NCBI GenBank assembly: GCA_014529385.2
Contig: CM043952.1
Location: forward strand, 53,334,119-53,398,118
Length of the DNA: 64,000 nucleotides
Source: Adiantum capillus-veneris
Taxonomy: Eukaryota > Streptophyta > Polypodiopsida > Polypodiales > Pteridaceae
Reading direction: 5' to 3'
How positions within the stretch are numbered: position 1 is the first letter of the stretch; every line of letters begins with the position of its first letter. Below the pieces are notes generated by a model, which was given only the letters and a program-made list of their open reading frames with translations, had not been told where the DNA came from and did not search any database. Shown piece after piece: positions 39,668 to 49,000 of the stretch. The translations under genes and the position numbers were made by a program.

Positions 39668-42600
39668 TCAGGTATCTATGGTTGCAGCTAGGTGTACCCA
39701 ATCCACATTGTCCGACTCAGTCATCCCAGGTAGGATATCCATATAAGGAGAATCTTGGCCAATGTCTGTATCCTTCTTACAAGTGTAACAATATTGTAGT
39801 GGGGCCGAGTGAACTGTGGTGTCAGAGCGATGATCAATAATGGTTTTACTCCCTAAGGGGTGTACCTTACCAGTCACCAAATCCACTCTAAGGACAGAGT
39901 CTTGGAATTGCAAATAGACATGATTTTTAGACCAATCGTGAACCATTTGTGCTTCCCTCATGAATGGTCGTCCTAAAATCATTTCATATGACATAAGGTG
40001 TTTAGAGAAATCCATTACAATGAACGTATGTCGTACCTTGTGTCCTAGAACTTTGATCTTAAGATCCTTGAGCATCCCCATAGGTTTGGCTATGGTACCA
40101 TTTGCCATCTTTACCACAATGTTAGTAACACTGAGGCGGGGTTTTCCCATGGATTCCCAACAATCTTTTGTAACGATGCTAACTCCCGCACCACCATCAA
40201 GAATTCCCTTTATAGTTAATCCCTTGGTAGTGATGGGTAGGGTCGCATTAGACTCGTCGCCTTCAAAATACTGCCCTAATTCGTTAATGGGTACCTCGAT
40301 CACAGACTCGTGTCCATCTAAGTCAAGTGATTGCACATGATTTTCCTCATCAATCATAATCGAGTCAGGCCTATTTGGTTGCGCAAATTGCGGTAATCCC
40401 GTTCGTAGCTCTCCGTTAAGGAATGCTCGAAGTGCAAGGAATAACTCAGGATCTCCATACAGCTTTGCTATGATCGTGGTTCGGACCTCAGAAGACATGA
40501 AGTCCACTAGTTTGGCAACATTCATTGGCGTTTTGCAGGGTGTAGGTCCTTGACTAGGAACTGGTGAGGATGGAATCTCATATTCCTCAATGGGATCAGG
40601 TATTCCTTCGTTAAACATCCTTTCCAACAAGAAGGGTGTATGCTCACTTTCTGATGTCCCGTCCTCACTCCCTTCTTGGATGATACTAGATATGGCTAAC
40701 GGTCTATGGTTCATGTGGGGTGGATGAACTTGCGTGGGAAACACTGTGTCATGAATTTTTACATGCATGGGTTCTGGTTCTAGTTTCCTTTGAGTCTCCT
40801 CCACTAAACCTCTTAGATGTTTCACCTGCTTAATCTCGTCTACAGGGTTTGGGTACGTCCCAATCTTCTTTTTACGATTCTTCCCTTTTTGCCCCTGCGG
40901 TTTATCTTGGGGGTCTTGGATTGGATTTGGAAACACTTGTGGTGTTTTCAGAGGCTCTTTATGGTTTTCTCTCATTCGGTTTTCATTTGGTTCCATGTTA
41001 CGGTTTTCTTTGTCGGTCTTTCCCTTTGTGGTATTTGTTCTAGTCTCCATTGTCTCGACTGAATCTGAATCATCCTCGAGGTCATTCATATACACGGGGT
41101 CATCTCCTGTTCCTATGTTTGTTTTGGAACTTGGCTTTGAATTTTCCGTATTCTGCGACTTCTTCCTTCGTGTCTTCTTTTTCTTTGCTTGGATAACTGA
41201 CGCGGTATCTCTCTCTTCGAGGGTATGTCCTGGCCCTTGAAGCATGGACCGTGTAATCGCATAAGCGGGTGCAACGGGTGGTATTGGCGATGTCACACTA
41301 GCAATTTCGACCAAATTCAGGGGTGTGATGTTAGGCGCATTTGGGTTATAGGGGCATTGGGCAATCAAGTGATCTATGCCACAACGATTACATGTGAGTA
41401 TTGGCATTGCAGACGTGCTCCCTTGATTCATTTGCATCTGTGCAGCATTCTTTTGCAGCCTAATAGGGCACTCCGCTACTCGATGTGGTCCACCACACTC
41501 ATAGCATTGAAGAGGTGGCCTCCTAGCCTGGGTGTTGATATTTTGACCTCTGGATGCGAGAGCAGCAGCTTGATAAACCGGCTTGACTTGTCCCCAACAA
41601 TCTTCCATGTAGTATATAGGACATTCTTCCAATGTATCAAGTCCGTAGGCAATACTAGTGTCTATTTCCTCCTCACAACCATCTGCATAAGCGTTTGATG
41701 GCTCGCAACCCACTTGGTTCATAGGGGCGACTCTTGGATGCGGGGGCTGCGGTCCTAGCACAGGAGGTGGTAGCGGTGTAGCTTGTACAACATTTTGAGA
41801 TCTAGGGACCATGTGTTGCGGTAGTTGCTCAACAGGTGGAGTAGGCATCAATACAGGAGCTCGAGGTGCATCCGTCCAGGCTACAGGTGGTCTATTTGCC
41901 ATCATACGTTTGATCATTAAACAATCCTTAGCTTGGTGACCATACCTACCACATGCGTTGCAAGTTCCATTAAATTTTACTCTAAACGTAGGGCACTCAC
42001 TAGTGCTATGTGGACCTAAGCAAATGGAACACCATTGTTGCTCCCTTCTTGGATACATGTGACTATTTTGAGGGGGTCGATTATCCTTAAGAGACTCTTG
42101 GATTGCCTTGGTGAGGTCTGTCAAGAATGTCTCAAATACCTTTGGCTCATTGGCAATGGGCTTTGCGGTCATGGGTTCATACTCAATGGCTTGTGAGCTA
42201 GTGGATCTCGTGTCAGTAGACACCCTCATGCCTGCTATCATCAAGTTGTCCTCTAATTGGATTGCATTGGCAGTGACATCTTCCCAGGTTGTGATACCTC
42301 TAATCACTAGTCCATTATAGATTCCTTCATTCCTCAACCCTCGAATGAATCGATCAAGCAGTTGGTTATTGTTGAAGCGCTCATTTACAGGGCAACGAGA
42401 GTTTAAGTGCTTTAGACGACTAATGAAGTCCCTTACTGACTCTCCTTCCTTACGTTCGGCCTTCTGTAGCTGAGATGCTACACCCCAAAGCACACCTTCT
42501 CGTATGTACTCCTTTAGAAACAACCTTCGAAGGGTAGGGTAGATTGTTTTCTCGTCCACCCTTAGGGTCCTATACCAATCTCCAGCCTTCCCACTTAATG

Positions 42601-44086
42601 TCAAGCTTAAGGCATTGCACTTATGTAGTTCGTTGCGTTCCCCTAAGGAATCACATACTTGTTCAAACACTTCAATGTGTTTCCTAGCATCTTCGTCCCC
42701 ATTGAATTTTTGCGTGAGTTTGGCAATTTGTACTGCCTTACTTCTAGGCTCTCTATCAGATGCATGACGCAGATTTTCCGCGATAGATCGACCTATGGTT
42801 TGAGCAAACGCTGCCAAGTCACCTATGTGAGGAGGCAGGGCCGGTGGAGGTACTCTTGGAATCATATGTGGGAGAGGAACGGGTACCGGTCTTGGCATAT
42901 GTGTGGATGATGCAGGATATGGAACATAACCGGGCATAGGTCCACTCGGATAAGAGCTAGGGAGCGGCACTCGAGGAGCATAAGCAAGTGGTACAATTGG
43001 AGGTGTGGGGGCCATGTGTGCATAAGGGGATAGAGGCACATATGGTCGAGGCCCCATATTAGGTACTACAACACTAGGTAGTGGCACTGCGCTAACCGTA
43101 GATGTCATCGGTACATTCTCTGTTAGGCTTATCCCTGGAGTGAGCACTATGTTTTCCTTAATAGAGGGTTGAGCCAAGTTAGGGAAGCTAAAGTTTTCGC
43201 TCGGAGGCACAGATTGCATAGAGACCCCAGGTGAAATGACGTAAGATGGGTCCATGGGGCTCATTAGAGGAGTCTCCATTTGTGATAGAGTAGGCTGTTG
43301 AGCCTTGCTCGTATCCAGAAATCTCATGGGGCCAGTTGAGAGTATATTTACCCCTCGGTTTTGCCTTTCTGATTGAATAATGCCATGGATAACATTACAG
43401 ATCATTTTCTGTTGATCTTCGATGCTCGTGGCACTAGAGGTGGATTGTACAATCTCTATCCATCCTACATGGTAGGCGTGGCCAGAGTGTAGATCCGTCA
43501 ACACCTCAGTGTGGAGGTCGTATGTCCAATGATCATTAATGAACAATCCTTCTAGAGTCGACGTGTTAACGATTTCTTGTGAGGTAAAAGCAATGTTGCT
43601 CCCCGTGGTTTTACTTGCCACCAACGGTACTCTAGAGGGAACTTCTGAAGGAGGCAGCTCAACAGGGCCTTCTTGGTAAGAAGTTGGTAGGATATCCACA
43701 TGGACACTCTTTGGGGGTGTGGGGTCCACGTGCGATGTGAAAGGAGAGTCCACTTCCCCACCCCCTTCGTGTGCTTCATTTGCATCAGGTTCCGAGCGAG
43801 TAGCTCTACCTAATGTTTCCATGAAACGGCTAAACATACTAGTACTAGGTTGTGGAGCTTCGGGAGGTGCATGGCCTTCTCTCTCAGTGTTTTGGGTAGG
43901 GTATGCTTCCATGATTTCTGAGTCGGAGGAGGAATCACTAGCGGCTATTTTAGGGTCTTGGGTGGTGCTACCTTGTGTCCCCGCTGAGGGTCTAGATCCT
44001 ATCGTGGATGGGTAATGGGTGTCCGTATGAACAGAGGCACCCTCAATATGCTCGTGTTCTAACACTCGCCCAGAGCGTAAGTGCAT
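39668..44086 (-). CDS. gag: Gag-protease of D
   Basis: ATG 44086 (MHLRSGRVLEHEH) to TGA 39668-39670, 1472 residues, unbroken. Order: Ser/Thr/Pro-rich N-terminus; a Pro-rich stretch (about 380-430); a Retrotrans_gag capsid domain (about 460-620, KLTQKFNGDEDARKHIEVFE, GDWYRTLRVDEKTIYPTLRR); then four zinc knuckles at about 692, 709, 858 and 900: CSICLGPHSTSEC, CNACGRYGHQAKDC, CYECGGPHRVAEC and CNRCGIDHLIAQC. Three of these are the shorter CX2CX3HX4C form. A charged linker with KKKKTRRKK follows. At about 1300 comes a retropepsin with GILDGGAGVSIVT and YEMILGRPFM. Pol follows in the same frame after this single UGA. Confidence 0.92.
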   Translation of the reverse strand: MHLRSGRVLEHEHIEGASVHTDTHYPSTIGSRPSAGTQGSTTQDPKIAASDSSSDSEIMEAYPTQNTEREGHAPPEAPQPSTSMFSRFMETLGRATRSEPDANEAHEGGGEVDSPFTSHVDPTPPKSVHVDILPTSYQEGPVELPPSEVPSRVPLVASKTTGSNIAFTSQEIVNTSTLEGLFINDHWTYDLHTEVLTDLHSGHAYHVGWIEIVQSTSSATSIEDQQKMICNVIHGIIQSERQNRGVNILSTGPMRFLDTSKAQQPTLSQMETPLMSPMDPSYVISPGVSMQSVPPSENFSFPNLAQPSIKENIVLTPGISLTENVPMTSTVSAVPLPSVVVPNMGPRPYVPLSPYAHMAPTPPIVPLAYAPRVPLPSSYPSGPMPGYVPYPASSTHMPRPVPVPLPHMIPRVPPPALPPHIGDLAAFAQTIGRSIAENLRHASDREPRSKAVQIAKLTQKFNGDEDARKHIEVFEQVCDSLGERNELHKCNALSLTLSGKAGDWYRTLRVDEKTIYPTLRRLFLKEYIREGVLWGVASQLQKAERKEGESVRDFISRLKHLNSRCPVNERFNNNQLLDRFIRGLRNEGIYNGLVIRGITTWEDVTANAIQLEDNLMIAGMRVSTDTRSTSSQAIEYEPMTAKPIANEPKVFETFLTDLTKAIQESLKDNRPPQNSHMYPRREQQWCSICLGPHSTSECPTFRVKFNGTCNACGRYGHQAKDCLMIKRMMANRPPVAWTDAPRAPVLMPTPPVEQLPQHMVPRSQNVVQATPLPPPVLGPQPPHPRVAPMNQVGCEPSNAYADGCEEEIDTSIAYGLDTLEECPIYYMEDCWGQVKPVYQAAALASRGQNINTQARRPPLQCYECGGPHRVAECPIRLQKNAAQMQMNQGSTSAMPILTCNRCGIDHLIAQCPYNPNAPNITPLNLVEIASVTSPIPPVAPAYAITRSMLQGPGHTLEERDTASVIQAKKKKTRRKKSQNTENSKPSSKTNIGTGDDPVYMNDLEDDSDSVETMETRTNTTKGKTDKENRNMEPNENRMRENHKEPLKTPQVFPNPIQDPQDKPQGQKGKNRKKKIGTYPNPVDEIKQVKHLRGLVEETQRKLEPEPMHVKIHDTVFPTQVHPPHMNHRPLAISSIIQEGSEDGTSESEHTPFLLERMFNEGIPDPIEEYEIPSSPVPSQGPTPCKTPMNVAKLVDFMSSEVRTTIIAKLYGDPELFLALRAFLNGELRTGLPQFAQPNRPDSIMIDEENHVQSLDLDGHESVIEVPINELGQYFEGDESNATLPITTKGLTIKGILDGGAGVSIVTKDCWESMGKPRLSVTNIVVKMANGTIAKPMGMLKDLKIKVLGHKVRHTFIVMDFSKHLMSYEMILGRPFMREAQMVHDWSKNHVYLQFQDSVLRVDLVTGKVHPLGSKTIIDHRSDTTVHSAPLQYCYTCKKDTDIGQDSPYMDILPGMTESDNVDWVHLAATIDT

Positions 44087-45022
44087 GTGCTTTTGATACC
44101 CTAAGGTGTCAAAAAGCTGCTCTAGGAGGCCTTGTGACTAGTTTTTAGCGTGTTTTTTGTTTGTTTTTTTGCTAGATTTTTTAGAGCGTGTCGTGGAATG
44201 GGCCGTGTGATAGCTCGAAACGAGCGTATCGGTCAGAGGGTCGTGCCGTGCTTTACAGCCCTCCGTTTGGTCACTCTATGCCCTCGGAATCCCTAAAACT
44301 GTCAATTTCCAGTAGGGAACTAGGCCCAAACTAGAAAGTCTAAGGGTACAAGTGGGAAGAGAAAGGAGGAGAGTGGAGGACTTGTCCCACATGCTCTCAT
44401 TCTCTCTTGAGGGAGTAGGGTATATATATAAGAGTGAGTCTAGTATATATCATAAGACTGTGGACTGAGGCCTGGGCCTGGGCCTGGGCTTGGGCTTGGG
44501 CTTGGGAAAATGATCCCGATCCCAATCTATCTTTTATACAAACCAACCCGTACGTTTTAAGAGTCACGTTTTTTATTTTCGAAATTTTTTTCCTTTTGAT
44601 TTTTTTATAAATATTTTCTTTTTTACAAAAAACTTTTTTTTATTTTTTTCCTTTTTTTTTTTAAAATTTTTTTCGGTTGATGCAGAAAAACGCAGAAATT
44701 GAAAAAAATGCAGAAATTGCAGAAAAACGTAGAAATTGCAGAAAATGCAAAAAAACGCAGAAACTGCAGCAAATTGACAGAAATGCAGAAAATTACAGAA
44801 ATTGAAAACGCCGAACTTGAAAATGCAGAAATTACAGAAATTGAAAAAAACGAAAACAATAGCAGAAATTGAAACTTGACAGCAATTGCAGAAAACGCAA
44901 AAAACAGAAATCTTCCACACACTCCTTCCCTGCCTTTCCTATGATAGAAATTGCACCACAAGGAAGCGTAAAGTGCTAACCGAGCTTAGTGTAGGGCATA
45001 TCCCCGGCAGCGGCGCCAAAAA
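44087..45022 (-). other. 5' leader of D with short repeats
   Basis: Untranslated leader between PBS and gag ATG, about 930 bp. Two repeat patches stand out: a hexamer run at 44467-44507 (gggcct then gggctt on plus) and a degenerate 8-10 bp word (gcagaaatt / gcagaaaa on plus) recurring across about 44683-44910. A T-rich patch lies at 44573-44675. Such leaders usually carry dimerisation and packaging signals, but none is identified here. Confidence 0.6.
45003..45020 (-). other. Primer binding site of D, tRNA-Asp type
   Basis: The minus strand reads TTTGGCGCCGCTGCCGGGGA starting two bases after the LTR end. TGGCGCCG...CCGGGGA is complementary to the 3' end of plant tRNA-Asp, the primer used by many plant gypsy elements. 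Confidence 0.85.
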
Positions 45023-45272
45023 TGTGCGCTCCTTGCCGCACTGTCGAAGCAAGGGACTTGCCAATACACCGTATGCGAGCCACAAACGGCTCCAAGCACA
45101 CAACAAGCCTAAACTAGCAAGCTCAAGAAAACAAAGGGTGTGTCACTCACCGCTCTACGCTCGCCTTCGTGGTGGATTCCTCGCCGCGATGAAGAAGAAG
45201 CTGCAGTCGTGCCGCGCTCAACCGCTTCGCCGCCGTCGTGCCTTCGTAATACTCGATCGCACACACACTCTC

Positions 45273-45305
<33 letters not shown>

Positions 45306-45598
45306 AGGAGGTGAAGAAGAAGAAGATGGAGATGGAGCAAGAGCACTCTTCAATTGCACAAATGAGAGAATGAGTAAAAATTAGGTTTAGTTGGCTTTTA
45401 TAGGAGCTCACCCCATTCACACTTGGGCGCCCATGCTTAACCAACTAATCCCTTGAATGTCCAAGTTAAAGTGCGCCTCTCATCGACGATCACTCTACCT
45501 TTCCCTATTGGTCCGACAAGCCCGGTACCTGACTCTACCAAATACATAATACACGTCCGTCGTAGGTGATGGGTGTCCGTGTGCCGTGAGGGTTAACA
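45023..45598 (-). repeat. 5' LTR of D
   Basis: 576 bp, TG...CA ends, nearly identical to 32111-32688. The promoter TATA box (TATAAAA) is at 45396-45402 on the minus strand. Confidence 0.95.
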
Positions 45599-46105
45599 TA
45601 CAAGTTGTCACAACCAAGGGCTCAACTGTTGGGTCACGCGGTATCACAGAATGGAATAGAAGCAGATTCAGAGAAGGTGAAGGCATGGTTCTTATGGAGC
45701 CTCCCGCCAGTGCGACAGGGTTGGCATTGTTCGTGCAAAAGTTAAAAGTATTTATCTGGCTTCTTTTGGATGTTGTCTCAATATGTTTACCCTCTTCAGA
45801 GATGGGCTCAATAGGTGCATGGATTTCAATGGGATGAGGAAGCTCAAGAGGCATTTGACAAAGTGAAAGGTATTCTATGTCAGCTACCTACAATGTGCCC
45901 TCCTAACCAAGAGGATGATTTCTACATTGCTATGACGGTGGGTACGGTGGCTATTGGAGCAATATTGCTACAGAAGGTGGGGAGAAGTTGCAAGCCTATT
46001 TACTTCAAAAGCAGGGTCATTAGTCCAGGGGAAACTACTTATACGGAAGCGGAACAGTGGGTGATGGGTTTAGTCTTCGCCTGTAGGAAGTTCAAAGTGT
46101 ATTAG
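45599..46105 (+). pseudogene. Element A RT end and first RNase H
   Basis: Continues from 32110. The first words include QLLGHAVSQNGIEADSEKVK, the RT thumb side. After stops and a frame change, 45815-46105 gives WDEEAQEAFDKVKGILCQLP, then the RNase H start IAMTVGTVAIGAILLQKVG and ETTYTEAEQWVMGLVFACRK. The usual first Asp (as in VASD) is changed (YIAMTVG). Confidence 0.82.
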
Positions 46106-46230
46106 ATTGTTCGTAAATTTTATGTGTTGACGGCTAACAATATTTTGCCTAAAGTGGTGAAGTCAACAAGGAGGGAAAATTACCAATTTATCCAAGAGTA
46201 GTGCGAGAGGAGGGTAAGGAGGAATGAGAC

Positions 46231-46491
46231 TTGGAAGGGGCCTTCACTATGTGGTTTAATGGCGCTTACAGAAGGGTAAAACAAAAAGCAGGTGGGGGTG
46301 TGGTCATTCAAGATCCGCATGGCACAATTACTTTTTCCAAAGCTTACAACTTGGAAGAGGTGCATACCAACAATGTGGCGGAGTATCTTACTCTACATCT
46401 GGGACTAAGGCAGTGTATTGAGTTTGGTATATCAAGGTTAGTAGTAAAAGGTGACGCTCTGTTGGTTATCAAACAACTTTTGGGCCAATGA
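46231..46491 (+). pseudogene. Element A second (archaeal-type) RNase H
   Basis: Reads MWFNGAYRRVKQKAGGGVV, TNNVAEYLTLHLGLRQCIEF and RLVVKGDALLVIKQL. This is the additional RNase H found after the normal one in the Tat lineage of plant gypsy elements. The Glu of AEY and the Asp of KGD are kept. The first catalytic Asp, usually in FDGA, is Asn (WFNGA), so activity would be lost. It ends at a TGA at 46491. Confidence 0.82.
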
Positions 46492-46615
46492 CAAAAGTAA
46501 AGAGGGATTCTCTCAAGAATTGGTTTTTCTCTATAAAGAAGCTGTTAAAGTTTTTTGAGGAAGTGCAGTTCAAACATGTGAGAAGGGAATAGAACCAGGA
46601 AGTAGATTAGTAGTC

Positions 46616-47081
46616 GTGTTCAGACTCATGTGTCGTGTTCAGACTCATGCACCGACTACTTATGAAGGTAGAGAAACTCTAAAGGACATAGGTGATTTCT
46701 TGAGTACATGTCAATGTTCTGAAGGGCTTTCCAAGCTACAAAAGAGGAGAATTGCTCAAAGAGCTCGAAAGTTCACTATGATAGGAGAGGATCTTATGAT
46801 GCACGGTAGAGATGGGGTGCTACGTCGAATCCTTTACAAGGAGGAGATCGGTATGGTATTGGAGTAGTGCCACGAAGAAAGCGGTCGTTAGGGTAAGGAT
46901 CAAGTCTTGTTTCGTATCTTAAGAAGTGGGTTTTGGTGGCCTTCTGTTGTGCAAGATGTGCATTATTGGTGCAAAACCTGCCACCATCAGTGCCAAGTAA
47001 TGGGTGAAAGACGACTGGTAGCTGAGCAGCAAGGGGCTATCATGCAATTGGTCCATTGCCCAAGTCAGCAAAGCGATAAGA
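46616..47081 (+). pseudogene. Element A integrase, first half
   Basis: RARKFTMIGEDLMMHGRDGVLRRIL (the usual lead-in), a stop at 46865, then LRSGFWWPSVVQDVHYWCK and CHHQCQVMG, the zinc site. It breaks off at 47081 just before the first catalytic Asp block, where element E begins. A 17-bp word (tcgtgttcagactcatg) is duplicated at 46614-46650. Confidence 0.78.
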
Positions 47082-47842
47082 AGTATGGAGCCTGATTTAC
47101 CCCTTGTAATTTTCTGTGGTAAAAACGCACATTTGTAAGGCCTCCATTATGAGGAGAAGCCATCGTGCGTGAAGGAAAATCACTCGTCGGAAACCAAAAT
47201 TTTCACGGCCAAAATTCAAGGGCAACCTTAGGGGCCTCGAGGGTGGAAGCCCTCGAGACTTTTTTTTCCGTCGTCGGAATATTCCCTTTCGACGAAATAT
47301 TATGCCCGGACGGCGGCCGAAAAGTAGTCGGAAATGATCGGCCGGTTGGCCGGTTGGCCGGTGGCCGGTGATCGGAAGTCAATGGCCGTTGGATGAATTC
47401 AAAAGAGGACTTGTCTTCTCAAGGGTGGCCACACATGGGCGGATTGGAGGGTCCGATTTGGACTTATCTACACAAGGGCGGCTACACATGGCTGCCTCTC
47501 ATGAGAGAGGGCAGCCCTTTTGGCCTACAAAAGGAGGCAATTTCTACACACATTTCATAGTGTGAAGTTGATGCAACAAGGTGAGTGTGAGGTGGTGAGA
47601 GTGAAGCAAGGCGGGAGTTCCATTAAGGGTATAATCCCTTTGTAAACTACTTCTTGTTGTGAAGTACTAAAGCCATTGAGTGGCTGCTTTCCCGTGGACG
47701 TAGCCCACATTGGGTGAACCACGTATATCATGTGTACTCTCTCTCTCTCTCTCTACTCTATAATCTCTTGTGTGTGAAATCTATCTCTCTCCATTAAGTA
47801 ATCTATTCAAATATCTATTTAGCTACGTCATATTTCCTAACA
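47082..47842 (+). repeat. Left LTR of E
   Basis: About 761 bp, starting AAGTATGGAGCCTG and ending CCTAACA before the PBS. It has an extra ~40-bp segment with the hairpin cctcgaggg/ccctcgagg near 47232-47255 that the right LTR lacks, and a run of the 7-bp word ggccggt at 47340-47370. Its TATA region reads ctacaaaagg, where the right LTR has ctataaaagg. Confidence 0.85.
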
Positions 47843-47844
47843 AC

Positions 47845-47856
47845 TGGTATCAGAGC
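47845..47856 (+). other. Primer binding site of E
   Basis: TGGTATCAGAGC, two bases after the LTR end: the standard tRNA-iMet primer site of plant copia elements. Confidence 0.92.
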
Positions 47857-47915
47857 AAGGTTTGCTCGTAGCTAAGTTATCTCAAGGAAAGGATTCCTTG
47901 CATTGAGTGGGAGTC

Positions 47916-48990
47916 ATGGCGGAGGAAGGGAAGCTCAAGATTGAGAAGTTTAACGGCAAAAACAACCAACATTGGAAGATGCTGATTGAAGACTATCTCT
48001 ACCAGAAGGACCTCTATTTGCCACTAGGCGGTCTTGCCAAGAAGCCCGCAACAATGGCAGATGAACCATGGATTGTCCTTGATCGAAAGGCACTAGGAAC
48101 AATCTGGTTAAGCTTGGCATCAACGGTGGCCTTCAATGTTTCGGAGATGAAGACCATGGAGGACTTGATGAAGTCACTTGACGACTTCTACAAGAAACCA
48201 TCGGCATCCAATAAGGTATTTCTTATGAAGCGCTTGTTCAATCTAAAGATGACAGAGAATGGTTCAGTTGCAGAACACCTAAATGAATTTAACACAAACA
48301 TAAGTCAACTTTGATCGGCGAAAATCAATTTTGATGACGAAGTGCGAGCTCTCCTTATACTATCATCTCTACCGGGTAGTTGGGACAGCCTTGTGATGAC
48401 TGTAAGTAATTCTATTTCTCGCACAAATACTCTTAAGTTTGATGATGTTGTGGGTGTTCTCCTAAGCAAGGAAATACGAAGGAGAAGCACGGGAGAATCA
48501 TCAAGTGTTGCATTATCAGTGGAAACAAGAGGAAGGCCTAAGGAGAGGTTCAAAAACCAAAAGGGTCGTGATCGCTCAAGACGGAGCAAGTCACGCACAA
48601 AGTCAGTTCTTGAATGTTGGAACTGCGGCAAGAAGGGCCACGCCAAGAAGGATTGCTGGTCCAAGAAGAAGAAGGAGACTGAGTCTCAAGAGAACAAGCC
48701 AACATTGGAGGCCAATGTGGCAGGTAAAGTAGAGCCAGATGCGCCAATTCTCTCATTAGACAATGCGTCTAATTCTTGGATAGTAGATTCTGGGGCTTCA
48801 TTCCATGTGACACCACACAAGCAACATTTACAAGATTATACCAAAGGTAATTTTGGGTATGTATACTTGGGAGATGATGAATCTTGTGAGATTGTCGTCA
48901 ATGGTACAGTTTCTATCAAAATTGCTAACGGAAATGAATGGAAGCTTAAAGATGTTAGGCATGTGCCTTCTCTTTGGAAAAAATTGATCT
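47916..48990 (+). pseudogene. Element E gag and protease
   Basis: ATG 47916 (MAEEGKLKIEKFNGKNNQHW) opens gag. A TGA at 48312-48314 (after EFNTNISQL) interrupts it, and the frame then continues (FDDEVRALLILSSLPGSWDS) to a CCHC knuckle CWNCGKKGHAKKDC at about 48616 and the protease IVDSGASFHVTP at about 48782. At about 48990 a frameshift follows VRHVPSLWKKLIS. Confidence 0.88.
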
Positions 48991-49000
48991 CTAAGGACAA

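Larger units (their letters stand above)
32106..45603 (-). mobile_element. Gypsy element D, complete and young, TSD TACAA
   Basis: A complete Ty3/gypsy element on the minus strand, 32111-45598, flanked by TACAA (32106-32110 and 45599-45603). LTRs of 578 and 576 bp, tRNA-Asp-type PBS, PPT, one large coding frame with two UGA codons, and a small extra ORF. The LTRs differ by two substitutions and one CA dinucleotide. It sits inside element A RT, whose reading resumes after the second TACAA. Structure and frame integrity suggest a recent, possibly functional copy. It has integrase of the GPY/F type and no chromodomain that I can see. Confidence 0.95.

Noticed and set aside
39668-39670. Ribosomal frameshift between gag and pol of D
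   Set aside because: Gag and pol are in the same frame, so no frameshift is needed; only one UGA separates them.
34739-44086. Genome-wide UGA recoding (alternative genetic code)
   Set aside because: Elements B, E and G and the helicase relic contain ordinary TAG, TAA and TGA breaks, and integrase or gag ends elsewhere use TGA as a stop. Two UGA in one element points to local read-through.
44573-44961. Phe/Cys-rich minus-strand frames in the D leader
   Set aside because: They are translations of the gcagaaatt repeat and T-rich patch upstream of the gag ATG, not conserved protein.
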